64,000 nt of DNA from Stictocephala bisonia. Lineage: Eukaryota > Arthropoda > Insecta > Hemiptera > Membracidae. The notes beneath the pieces are model-generated. The model saw only the letters and a list, made by a program, of their open reading frames with translations. It did not search any database and was not told where the DNA came from. Shown in pieces: positions 38,394 to 49,169 of this stretch; position 1 is the first letter of the stretch; every line of letters starts with the position of its first letter. The stretch spans positions 277,501-341,500 of the forward strand of contig JAQJVL010000427.1 of assembly GCA_035578905.1 (NCBI GenBank), read 5' to 3'. Made by a program: the position numbers and the translations under genes.

Positions 38394-38523
38394 TGTAACA
38401 TGTGTTGAAACATCTGATACTGGCCCATACCAACCCCAACTTATGAATATTTACTTGACAAGTGACAGAACTCAACCACAGGTTTCCCTTAACAATTATC
38501 GACTCCATTTTTCACCCCTATGG
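38394..38523 (-). repeat. Dispersed repeat family H, copy 2
   Basis: Reverse complement matches 34441-34555 closely: ATTGTTAAGGGAAACCTGTG, TTCTGTCACTTGTCAA, ATATTCATAAGTTGGGGTTG. Short open frames on both strands are by-products of the repeat. Confidence 0.78.
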
Positions 38524-38829
38524 AAGTAATATTAAATAAAAATCAAATAGAAAGGATAAATATATTTTATTTTTCATTCATAATTGCGAATTTTTCGATA
38601 AATTACATATTCAACAAAGTGATTACAAAAGTTTAATAGTGAGTAAAAATGTAGTAATTTTATCCATTAAACTTATGTATATATTGTTATTTTTTTAAAT
38701 GTAAAACATGTGATTGAAATATTTTACTGGTGGTTTTAATGAAAATACATTACTTTGGCTACAGTTTTCTTTAACCATGTATTACAGAAGTATATTTTTT
38801 TACAAACGTCTACAAACGATTCTGCATAG

Positions 38830-39061
38830 TAATACTATGAGCCGCCGATAGTTTTATGGCCCAGTTTGGTGATTTGGTGGGCCATTGATATGAGTCTATT
38901 TTGTGGGTAGGTGGACCATTGTTCTATTTACTTGGATGGCACGATGGGCCATCAATAATAATTGTATGCAATCTACCATTTGGGTTGGTAGGTGAAACAT
39001 CAATGTTGTATGAGTACATGTAAGTAAGCAGGTGGGCCACTGATAGTTGTATGTGCTTACG
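38830..39061 (+). repeat. Decayed minisatellite related to the 36-bp family, left part
   Basis: Repeated GGTGGGCCATTGATA / GGTAGGTGGACCATTGT / GCAGGTGGGCCACTGATAG segments at irregular 36-45 bp spacing. The retroposon at 39062-40020 splits the array, which resumes at 40021. Confidence 0.7.
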
Positions 39062-40020
39062 TTTTTTTTTTTTTAATTCAAAATTATTTATTATTTATTA
39101 AATTTATTTTTACATTGCATTGTCTTTTTTAATCTATTTAGCATATAGCTATTTGAGAGATCAACTAATTTTATCATAATAAAATATCTTTATTATATAG
39201 GTAATCTTAAAATAAATAACAAACAAAACAAAAATAAATAAACAAATCAATAAGCACCAAGTAAACATAGTCAAAGGAAATCGAAGAAATAACCTTTGTT
39301 ATTCACTATAAATACCAATTTTTTTTCAAAAATGTAATTTTTTTAATATCAGTTGTCCTAATGTTCATTTTATTTTGGAATTCATATCAATTGATTGTTT
39401 GATTGTTTAAAACGTCCTCCTGGATCACGACTGGCATTCCTAACTACATATAAGCCTTAAAGCACTTAACACTAACACAATGGAAACAAATAAATAAACA
39501 ATATACATAACTATATAATATAAATATACAATAAATCGGCAGTAAATAAGTAATATTAAATACTATATAGACTCTGAACAATTCAACAAACAAATAAATA
39601 AAAACAAAAACAAATGAAATCAATTATGTGCATGTAACATATGTACAATCCAAATAAATAATGATACAAATAACAACAAATAAAATCTAACAGCAATAAA
39701 CACAATGGAATAAATAAATAAATAATATACATAACTATATAAAACAAATATACTATAAATCGGCAATAAATAAACAATATCAAATACTATATAGACTATG
39801 AATAATTCAACTAACAAAAACAAAAAACAAATGAAATCAACTATATGCATGTAACATATGTATTATACAAAGAAATAACGATACAAATAACAACAAATAA
39901 AATCTAAAAGTAATAAGAAACATAATATTCTAACTATAAACTTATGTGCTAATAAATGACAGTGAAATTTAGTCTCACTGTTGTTCACTAACAACCTTAT
40001 TCATAATAGTTGCATAATAG
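39062..40020 (-). mobile_element. A-tailed retroposon, family F copy 2, inserted in a minisatellite
   Basis: The T run at 39062-39074 is the A-tail of a minus-strand insertion. The body aligns with the reverse complement of 24118-24830. The flanks share AGTTGTATGTG (left about 39044-39054, right about 40032-40042), either a target duplication or just two units of the host minisatellite. The element is 5'-truncated compared with the 24-kb copy. No coding sequence was recognised. Confidence 0.8.
39476..39925 (-). repeat. 225-bp tandem duplication inside the retroposon
   Basis: The CACAATGG mark recurs at 39476 and 39701. The two units share AATATACATAACTATATA, ATAAATCGGCA, CTATATAGACT, GCATGTAACATATGTA and ACAAATAACAACAAATAAAA, with several differences. 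The 24-kb relative has one unit. Confidence 0.9.
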
Positions 40021-40135
40021 TTTCTATTGACAGTTGTATGTGTTCGTTTGGGTGAGCAGATAGGCCATTGAGATCGTAAGTTTACATTAAAGCCCATTTA
40101 AGTGGCCCATTATAAGTTATGGGTGGCTTAAAATT
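40021..40135 (+). repeat. Decayed minisatellite, right part after the retroposon
   Basis: GGGTGAGCAGATAGGCCATTG, then AAGTGGCCCATTATAAG and a final GGGTGGC continue the pattern seen left of the insertion. Confidence 0.6.
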
Positions 40136-40139
40136 TAAC

Positions 40140-40728
40140 CATTTCATTTTGATAGGTAGAAACATTCATGTTGTAAGCCGAAATTGCCAATCCCATTCCA
40201 TCACATTAGAGAGAACAATAATACAATGGCTGACACCGATCTCGTTGTTGCAGGCTGTGCAAATTTGGAATGAATATGACAATCCATTCGTGGATCTGGC
40301 GCATTCAATTTACGGGTTCATAATAATACTATGTTTTAAATATCCACCTTTGGTATATAATTGAAGCAAATATCAATATGTTTTAATTTAATTATTTGGA
40401 ACTAAATGATGGGTATTAAAGATTTAAGTGTACAATGCAAAAATACACACGTAGTTCAAGTATAACTGAATTACTAATGTTCCATATACATATACTGTTG
40501 ACACAATTTTATCGGTGTTCACAATAGCCAAAATATTCTTACACCATAATTAAATTATATAAACTATACGAAAAATTTATCATGGATGTCCGGTGAATTT
40601 TAAACAAAACGTAACTAACAAGTTTCACTTATTTCATAGTTGTTAATATATATTTACCATGATTATTAGTACAATGTAATTTGCAGGGCTTTTGTTATAA
40701 AGTACCTGTGATACTTTATATTTATGGG
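40140..40728. other. AT-rich stretch, no feature recognised
   Basis: Nothing recognisable was found. Confidence 0.4.
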
Positions 40729-40732
40729 TATC

Positions 40733-41097
40733 ACCTCCTACATTTATGGGTGGGCGGGTGGGTCAATACCTCCTACATGTATGGGTGGGCGGGTGGGTCA
40801 ATACCTCCTACGTGTCACAGGTAGCCGAGGGTCAGGAGTCAGATTAATACCACTGTACACCAATACCACTGTACGTGTGTGGGTGGGCCAATACCACTGT
40901 TACCCGCCCACCCATACACGTACAGTGGTATTGGCCCACCCGCCCACCCACACACGTACAGTGGTATTGGTGTACAGTGGTATTAATCTGACTCCTGACC
41001 CTCGGCTACCTGTGACACGTAGAAGGTATTGACCCACCCGCCCACCCATACATGTAGGAGGTATTGACCCACCCGCTCACCAATAAATGTAGGAGGT
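40733..41097. repeat. 365-bp near-perfect palindrome built from the 36-bp minisatellite
   Basis: Left arm 40733-40900 and right arm 40922-41097 are reverse complements, apart from an 8-bp indel (a CGCCCACC segment) and few substitutions. The spacer is 21 nt. Both arms carry the same non-repeat insert (GGTAGCCGAGGGTCAGGAGT and its complement), so an already mixed segment was duplicated in inverse. GGGTGGGCGGGTGGG at 40748-40762 and 40783-40797 fits the four-run G-quadruplex pattern; the complement occurs in the right arm (40935-40949, 41033-41047). Confidence 0.95.
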
Positions 41098-41177
41098 AGG
41101 AGGTAAAATGTGAGAAGCAATAAAAAATGTAAAAGAAAAATATGTCTAGAAGTAATATGGTTATTGCTTCTACATTT

Positions 41178-41400
41178 AGTTAAAGGTCAAGGTCGACGAC
41201 AGCACATCAACACAATCAGGCAGAGCGTTGTACAGCAGCATCACCACATTGACAGATGTATTTGTGCCTAGAGACGAGTGGGCAAAGTGAGGGCTGAACA
41301 ACGCCTAAACTCTGGATGAGTGGCGGGGAATATGAAAGTTCAGGGGAGCAAGCAAGGCGCTGTAATCAACCTGTAGTCAGTTGATACTAATAAGCTTCTT
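41178..41400 (-). pseudogene. LINE polymerase C-terminal remnant
   Basis: On the minus strand one frame, with a single internal stop, reads LLAPLNFHIPRHSSRV, then ALFSPHFAHSSLGTNTSVNV and LLYNALPDCVDVLSS before a TAA at 41178. This is the layout of the extreme C-terminus of jockey/R1-type LINE polymerases: an 'F..P', then a basic stretch, a T/N-rich segment and a hydrophobic YN.LP..VD block. No catalytic motif remains. Minisatellite units flank it on both sides, so it may have been picked up or split by repeat expansion. It is not part of the LINE at 4.2-7.2 kb, whose C-terminus differs. Confidence 0.55.
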
Positions 41401-41434
41401 CTGAAAAATCAACAGCCCTGAGTGTCGAAACTCA

Positions 41435-41530
41435 CTTACCCACTCACTTAACCCACCCGACCACTCCTACACGTGCAGTAGTACTGACCCACCTGCCCAC
41501 CCCTACACATGCAGCAGTATTTTACCATGT
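41435..41530 (-). repeat. 36-bp minisatellite, two to three units on the minus strand
   Basis: CTACACGTGCAGTAGTACTG and CTACACATGCAGCAGTATT start exactly 36 bp apart and contain the C-rich CCCACC blocks of the family. Confidence 0.8.
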
Positions 41531-41534
41531 GTAC

Positions 41535-41985
41535 CATTTAATGGTGTGAAATTATTAATACAGTTGACTGTATATATGAAATTCAATGAACTTTAAGATT
41601 TGTTTAGTATTAAACTTATTTTTTAGTGCTTATTTTGAAATAGGCCTATATTGGATAGTTATTAACACCTTTAAGAAATTATACCGATATCCAACAATTA
41701 ATCTGTGTATTATGTAATATTACCAGCAAATAATACCTTGTTTCCAAACTTATTTGAACACATCAACTTTTCCTTACGTAAAAATAAACTAGACGTTGTT
41801 AATGTGATGAATATTTTGCAAAATTTATTGCTTTATAATTTTTGTTTACTATCACCAATATTAGATCTAAAAAAGTGATATATAATCAAGTTTGAGTTAA
41901 ATTTCTTTAAAACAACGAATGTTATTTACATAATATAATATAGAAAAATAGGGCTGTTTTAAGTCAAGATTTTTTTAACTACAAA
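41535..41985. other. AT-rich stretch, no feature recognised
   Basis: Nothing recognisable was found. Confidence 0.4.
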
Positions 41986-42249
41986 CTAGTGATGGTCTAG
42001 CCTATGCTTGTATTTAGAGTTCCAAAAATTGTGGCCAGTGGAAGCAGGATTACTATGACATTTATAGTTGTCCTGGGAAGGAGGGCCCGCTGACCACATG
42101 TCGTTTCCTGCGATGACCGAATCCTCCTTCCTCACTGCTTTAGTCGGAGGGGTATGGTGGGGGGGGGGGTCCACGTTACCTGAATGGTGGTTCATTTTCA
42201 TTTCATTTTTACAGTAAACTCTCTTAAAGTAACGATCGTCATAAGACAT
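41986..42249 (-). other. GC-richer patch with an unassigned 87-codon minus-strand frame
   Basis: The frame is rich in His, Asn, Pro and Ser (for example PPPHHTPPTKAVRKEDSV) and includes a 10-bp G run (about 42159-42168). Composition differs sharply from the flanks. No domain, signal peptide or splice context supports a gene, so it could be an exon, an element fragment or chance. Confidence 0.2.
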
Positions 42250-42254
42250 GTTTC

Positions 42255-44150
42255 ACGTTTTCTCTTCACACATAACGGTATCTTATCCATAATTTTTCGT
42301 TTTCTACCATACATATTGACTAGTTAAGTACCTTAATTATAAAATGTATATCATGTAAGAAAGTTGTTGTTTAGTTGTTTAAATGCACCTAACAATACTA
42401 ATTAATCTGAACATAAGTACAAATTTGAATACTACAACATTTATTATCTAATGTAATCTACAAAAGTCTAACTTATTTCAAATCTAAACGGATATTACTA
42501 ATAGGTTATTGAATGTTTTAATATATTGCGTTATTTTTTTTATGGCCGAAGTTTTCATTTAACCAAATTTATTATTAAATATAATGCAAATACCAAATCT
42601 GTTTTTTTTTTCGTAATCATATGTTTTAGTATTTGGCGTTTTGTATATGCAAAATTTGGAGAAATAGTCCAAATTACACCACAGATATCTTATATAATTA
42701 GACTATTTTCATTTTTTATTTAGTATAAAATATATTAATCATTTAATGACAACAAACTACAGTGAACTGAAATGAGAAATACATCAAATGATTTACTTTA
42801 AACATTCAAGTTTGTCTCGTCTTTATATTGTCAACGAATTTTTTATGGTCCTCTCTTTAAAATATAATGGAAAGTATTCTCAATGTCCATTGTATTTTTT
42901 ATGAAGTTAAATTATTGCAAGCTTGGTATATTGAAATGTTCCTTGTAACATATATTACTGGTATTTCAGTTTATAGGGAAAATAAAGGACTGATATATAG
43001 AAGGAATTCGTTTTATTTGTGAAAGGATATTACATTATGTGGTTTTTTCGAGAATGACCTATATTTTAAAATGTTTATGTATATAGTTATGTATGTGTAA
43101 GTATGTAAATATTATTTTAATTCAAAAATAATATCCATCTTACTCTTGAATATATTTTGACCTTGTGAGTCATAATTTAGCCATCCAAACAAATAAGAAA
43201 TTGTAATAATCTAATCATTATCCTGGTTATCGCCACTCCTATAATTAAAAATGTTTATCAAATATTTTTTTAAAAGATGTAATCGTTTTTAAAATGGCAA
43301 AAAGTTCCCAAATTAACTTAACACTACTTAATCCGTCTTCAGATTCGTCAAAAATGTAAAATTTAATGTTTCGTAACGTTTCCGAATGTTAGAAAAAAAA
43401 AAAGTTAATAATTACTTGAGATGGTGATTGTTCTTTTATTTTCATCCGGACTGATACTAAGTCGTTTAGTTTTTCTTAGATCAATTCCTTATATATGAAG
43501 GTACTAAACAAGATCGTATCATGTTTGTGTATGAGGCCCGATGTAAAATGTTTTCCTCATTGAAAACTATTTTGTATGTATTGAAATTGAAACAGTAAGG
43601 CTTTTAATGTACAACAACATTGCTTGAAGCGATAGATTAAACTGAACGTCATAAAGAAAACAATAAAAGCAATGGCTCAAGTGATTTGAGTTTATGGCAG
43701 TTGGACTGAGCTACAAGTCTGTAAAACTTGGCATGATCTACTACATGATTACTTTCGGCATTTCTCCAAGGTAAATGCTGTTAAAATTTATTGTTTTGTT
43801 GATTTTAATACAGTTTTATTGTTACAATAAAATAACCATTTATTTTTAAATTATATAAAATATTTATTATTGTTTATTATTTAATTGAAATGTTTTATCA
43901 GCGTAATCCGTATGATAGGTTCGTATGGGTTGCTAAATTGATTGAAATGTCACCATCCCATAAAGGAAACCCATAAAGGAATTTCCCGTTTCCTGGTTTA
44001 AACTGTTTGAATATTTATTTCAATATGCTTGTTACGTCTAAACAAATAATAATAATACTGTCAACAAACAAAATAAAAATGCAATATCATTCTCTTAGTA
44101 TTAGTAAAACTATGTTCCAATCTTTGAACAGGATGCTACTTATTAAAGGT
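42255..44150. other. AT-rich stretch, no feature recognised
   Basis: Only homopolymer runs and a small direct repeat (CCCATAAAGGAA at about 43958 and 43970) were noted. Confidence 0.45.
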
Positions 44151-44156
44151 TGGCTA

Positions 44157-45042
44157 TACGTAACTACGCCACGACCTCCCACTATGGTTACGTAATTACG
44201 AACTACGCCATGATCTCCCACTATGGTTACGTAACTACGCCAGGATTCCCTCCCATGGTTAACGTAACTACTTCACGATCTTCCCACTATGGTAATGTAA
44301 ACTACGCCACGATCTCCCACTATTGTTACGTAACTACGCAACGACTACCATTATGGTTACGTAACTACGCCACGATCTCCACTATGGTTTAAAGTAACTT
44401 ACGCCACGACCTCCCACTATGGTTACGTAACTACGCCACGACCTCCCACTATGGTTACGTAACTACGCCACGACCTCCCACTATGGTTACGTAACTACGC
44501 TACGACCTCCCACTATGGTTACGTAACTACGCCACGACCTCCCACTATGGTTACGTAACTACGCCACGATCTCCCACTATGGTTACGTAACTACGCCACG
44601 ATCTCCCACTATGGTAACGTAACTACGCCACGATCTCCCACTATGGTTACGTAACTACGCCACGATCTATCACGGTGGTTACGTAACTACGCCACGATCT
44701 ATCACGGTGGTTACGTAACTACGCCACGATGTCCCACTATGGTTACGTAACTACGCCACGACCTCCCACTATGGTTACGTAACTACGCCACGATCTATCA
44801 CGGTGGTTACGTAACTACGCCACGATCTCCCACTATGGTTACGTATCTACGCCTCGATCTCACACTATGGTTACGTAACTACGCCACGATCTCCCACTAT
44901 GGTAACGTAACTACGCCACGATCTCCCACTATGGTTACGTAACTACGCCACAATCTATCACGGTGGTTACGTAACTACGCCACGATCTCCCACTATGGTT
45001 ACGTAACTACGCCACGATCTCCCACTATGGTAACGTAACTTA
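44157..45042. repeat. 32-bp satellite array, about 27 units, each centred on TTACGTAA
   Basis: The unit is GGTTACGTAACTACGCCACG followed by AYCTCCCACTAT. The first four or five units are irregular; from about 44400 the period is regular. I count 20 exact TTACGTAA palindromes; other units carry TAACGTAA, TTACGTAT or similar. A subset has ATCTATCACGGTGG in place of ACCTCCCACTATGG, showing a higher-order variant. Short plus-strand frames here are artefacts. Confidence 0.97.
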
Positions 45043-45049
45043 TGTAAAG

Positions 45050-46598
45050 TTAATGATAATTTCTAACAAAAACTACTTTTGACGGATTAAATGTTCACGA
45101 AAAAGTACCCTACATACCTCGATTCAAACTGAAAACGCTTGGATTTTTACAAGGCTTCAGTACAAAACCTTAGAGCACCAAACCGTTTGTGTTAACAAAC
45201 TATGATGTATGGTACATTATTCTTTGTCAAATGGCCAATGAGTAAGAAATAAGTTGTAATTGGTCGAGTTGCAAGTGTATTGTATTAGTTATAGGAAATT
45301 AATTATTTACTTAGCAGTACCATTATGATTATTTAAGAAATTATCTTTGAGCATATTTTAAAATTATTCACTCTTAAACTTATTTGAGCACAATTAATAA
45401 GCGTAGTTGTATTATTCATCATAGTAACTATTTATGCATAATTTTTTTCTTAATTGATTCATGATATTGGTGTACTCAATCGTAATACTAGTTTGAAGTA
45501 TTAGCATTGAATGGAGTTATTTAGATCACGTAAATTTCTTGACTACTGAAAAATTAATATTTATCAGTTTCAAAGCATCAGTCAACGTTAAAAAACAAAA
45601 GGTATATTTATTTATTACACCTCCATTCACATTGGATATAATATATTTTCATGATTGGCTTCTTAATGCTGATAAGGAATTAGTTAATTTATAAGCAATT
45701 TATGAGTTGAACCACTTAATAAATTATAAGACTAAGGTGTACTTGAAGAACATTAATGAATGACTATATGTTTTATGTAAGAAGTTCTATTCAATAATAC
45801 AGGCTTAACCAGTAAAATCGCATTCTCTGGAGTTCTAACGTTTAAAGGTGGATTAAGTTTTTGCTTCACTAGCTAACACACATTTCAATTTGTACTCTAT
45901 TATTAATATGTTGTACAAAACATTTGACGCCTTGTACTAAAGTACAAGTTGTGCTAAAGTTACAAATGAACTCTTAAATGATTTTAATGAAATTATTTAT
46001 AGTAATTGAAGAGTTTGTTACTTATTTTTGTATGATCTATCTAACACAATAGATAATAATTTTCTTTTGTGTTAAAATATTGTTTTTAAGTTAGTTATTT
46101 AGTTTAACATAATCAATGTGAATTATTATTAGTGATTTTAAATAATGTAGATTATTTAACTTGTGTTTACAAACAAACTATTTGTATGGTTAAAATAATG
46201 CTAATTATATAACGAAATGATTCACAAAACAACTATACGAATAAAAAATTAAATGGTTTTACCACCCATTACAATAACAATTTCAACTTAGCCGGGAAAC
46301 GTTTGAAAGCAGAATAATAAAACATAAAAATCCTACAAACTAAGTATGTTCGTAAGTGAATCTCTCACGTTCATTTTAATGTGAAAAAAATACATGGAAC
46401 ATTTATAATAATTGGCCAGATAACAAGTATTTTTTAATAAAATAATCATTGTAGTCCTTTATAATTGAACAAATGTCTACTTGCTCCTTAGGGAGTAAAC
46501 TTCATAATTTTGGAATAAAAAAAATGTTTCATGTTTCCCTTAAAAATCTACAACTATCTCAAAATGTTGTTTGAAAGTTATTTATTAGAATTGTATTG
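45050..46598. other. AT-rich stretch, no feature recognised
   Basis: Nothing recognisable follows the satellite. Confidence 0.45.
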
Positions 46599-46601
46599 TT
46601 C

Positions 46602-47213
46602 ATGATATGTAGATAATATTTGGAGATTTACAGTGCTTTGAGTGTCTAAGAAACAAACATAACGTTTCGACAGGTATAAGCTTCCATTTTAAACATGTTT
46701 TCCCTTAACCCATACTAAATCATAAAAGTCTTAATACTACATGCTAGATACTAAAGATTACTGTTGAAAGTCAAAAGTTCTTAAAAAAACTATCACACAT
46801 AACATAATTATACAAAATATAATACACAATATGAAATACAAAAGAAATGCAAAATATGAAATCAGTCAACAAAACACATAGTAAGTTATTAAATAGACCA
46901 AATACTCAATGACATACAAAAATGAATACAAAATATGAACAAGTCAACAGAGCATAGATCAGGTTATTAAACAGACAAAAAATTCAATGAGACACGAAAT
47001 AAATGCAAAAATATGAAAAAGTAAGCAAAAATATGAATAATTCATACTATACTTTTCAGATTTAGTATGGGTTAAGGAAAAAATGTTTTAGATATAGGTT
47101 AAGTTAGTAAGTACACCTGAAGACGGAAGAATTTGTTATACCTGTCAAAACGTTGTGTTGGTTTCATAACACTCAAAGCATTGGAAATCTCCAAATATTA
47201 TCTACAAATCATC
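46602..47213. mobile_element. TIR/foldback element of about 610 bp with an internal tandem repeat
   Basis: Arms of about 130 and 164 bp (46602-46732; 47050-47213) are inverted and share GTAGATAATATTTGGAGATT, CTTTGAGTGT, GACAGGTATAA and CTTAACCCATACTAAATC. The A-rich centre holds a tandem repeat of about 78 bp (GCAAAATATGAA marks near 46849, 46927 and 47006). No coding sequence. Confidence 0.88.
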
Positions 47214-47280
47214 TCAAAATTTCTTTATTCACAAAACCTTTATTATAACATTAAAATAATTATGATGTGTGGTTTCAAAT

Positions 47281-47390
47281 GAAATGGGAACTAGATGAAA
47301 TGGATATGTATTTAAAGCAGATTGCGTTTGAATACCGTCACTTGTCAAATAAATATTCACAGGCTGAGGCTGATGAACAGCAACATTTTG
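47281..47390 (+). repeat. Dispersed repeat family H, copy 3 (divergent)
   Basis: Shares the CCGTCACTTGTCAA, AATATTCACAGG and flanking blocks with copies at 34.4 and 38.4 kb, with more substitutions. Confidence 0.5.
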
Positions 47391-47409
47391 TCACGTGGAA
47401 AACGGTTTT

Positions 47410-48105
47410 CTCATATACTTAAATATTGTTTTTAAATATCCGAAAGATTATATAGAAGCCGGTTTATGTTATATTAGAATATATATTCAACTATATTTTA
47501 TAATGAGTAGTATTAACAATATTTACTATCACACAAAAACACTATTAATGACAAACATTTCTGGTTAACTCAAAAATAATTAATGCCAATAACAGAGTAA
47601 TTTCGTCTTTAGAACGTTTTATTCATATAGGTAACATACTAATGAAAATTATATAATGATGAAATTAAAATATTTAAATTGAATAACTTAAGGTAAATAT
47701 AAAATGAAGAACGAGTTAAATGGTAAATAAACAAGTATTTTTAGCTATAGATACATTAATAAAAGATTGATCTTGTCCTTATAAATGGTTAAAACACAAA
47801 CATAATCACATATTTAACTACCTACTAATGCAAATTAACTTTAGACAACAATTATTAAACGTAAATATAAAAATTAAAAAAATTAAAAAAAACTACATCT
47901 ACGATAATCTCAGAATCGAAAATACAGTATATACATTTTTATATATGATACAAATAATAAGAGTTTATTTACAATAACACGTAGAGTGTCATATGAATAC
48001 AGTAAACCGATGAATGTCTAGTACGTCGTACAGTTTATTTTATGTGTTATACATTTCTTACAACTCTAAGCTAAAACATAGTACATAAGGACATGTCAAT
48101 AAGGA
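47410..48105. other. AT-rich stretch, no feature recognised
   Basis: Nothing recognisable was found. Confidence 0.4.
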
Positions 48106-48111
48106 AAGAAA

Positions 48112-49165
48112 CTATACAGCTTATCTCTGAACTCTCTAATGAGCTCTCTTTGTCGTTGTTACTGGTTCATTAGAATCACAAATATCACATTTAAAGTGTC
48201 CAAAACACCTCGGTTATCCTTCCAGGAACCATTTTGTTCTTTTTCACTTTTAAATTTATATCTCAAAAACAACAAAGTGTATTAAGCTGTAATTGTTCAA
48301 GGCACTTTATAACATAAATATACGTTAGGAAAAAAACTATTGCTTTTCCAGTATCAACATTTTTAAAATGGTGGTCATTTAAAATTAAATACTAAATATC
48401 TTATTAACCAATAATTATGTTATAAATTACAATGAATAGTGTTTTTTATAAACTTTAATTACAAATTGAATAATATGACGGTATTTCTTAAATCGGATTA
48501 AAAATAACAAAGAAATTATAATTGGTATGACATTATGTAGGCCTACAATACAATATGCAAATACAATAGGCAACACACATGTAACAGCTGATAATAATAA
48601 AGTAAATGTGATATTCTTAAATCAGATGTTTACATATACTTCATTTTTGTATTAATCAGCTGATTTAAGACTACCACAAATTACATTATTATTTTTAGCT
48701 GTTACATGTGTGTTGCCCATAGTAGTGGCATATTGCATACCCTTACATAAATTATCATTTCTCTGTTATTTTTCACCCAATTTTGAAAATCGTTATATCA
48801 TTGGATATTTTATTACATTGTTTAAACAAAAATTATACTTTACAATCTTTTATATAATTATTGATTAGTGAGTTACTGTATTTGAGATTTAAAATGTTAA
48901 ATGACCGCAATTTTGAAAATCTTGATACTGGAAAACGAAAAAAAAATCATTTCTCCATAAATGATTTGCTGTTTATGTTTTAAAGAGGTATGCAAAAATA
49001 CAGCCTGATACACATTTTGGTTTTTGAGGTGTACATTTAAAAGGGAAAATAAAATGAAATGGTGGCTGGAATGATAATTAAGGTGTTTTGGACACTTTAA
49101 ATATGATATTTGTGATTCTAAATGAAGCAAGAGAGCTTATCACAGAGTTCATAAACATCCTGTAT
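48112..49165. mobile_element. Giant foldback element, arms about 500 bp, loop about 35 nt
   Basis: The left arm (about 48112-48625) can be followed against the reverse complement of the right arm (about 48660-49165) along its whole length. Anchors: TAGAATCACAAATATCA and AAAGTGTCCAAAACACC in the outer part, GTATCAA-ATTTT and AAAATAACA-AGAAAT in the middle, GCAACACACATGTAACAGCT near the tip, CTTAAATCAG/CTGATTTAAG at the loop. Divergence between arms is visible but moderate. The outer end resembles ATTATACAGGATGTTTATGA. There is no transposase; a transcript would make a long imperfect dsRNA hairpin. Confidence 0.88.
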
Positions 49166-49169
49166 AATC

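Noticed and set aside
40724..41032. 102-codon frame across the palindrome
   Set aside because: It mirrors itself and is made of minisatellite; no protein family.
44157..45042. CRISPR-like array
   Set aside because: Contiguous identical repeats without unique spacers in a eukaryotic sequence: a satellite.
47100..47145. Hammerhead ribozyme core (CTGAAGA ... AAAAC)
   Set aside because: The bases between the possible stem II and the GAAA segment do not fit the core, and the right arm lacks the G of GAAA.
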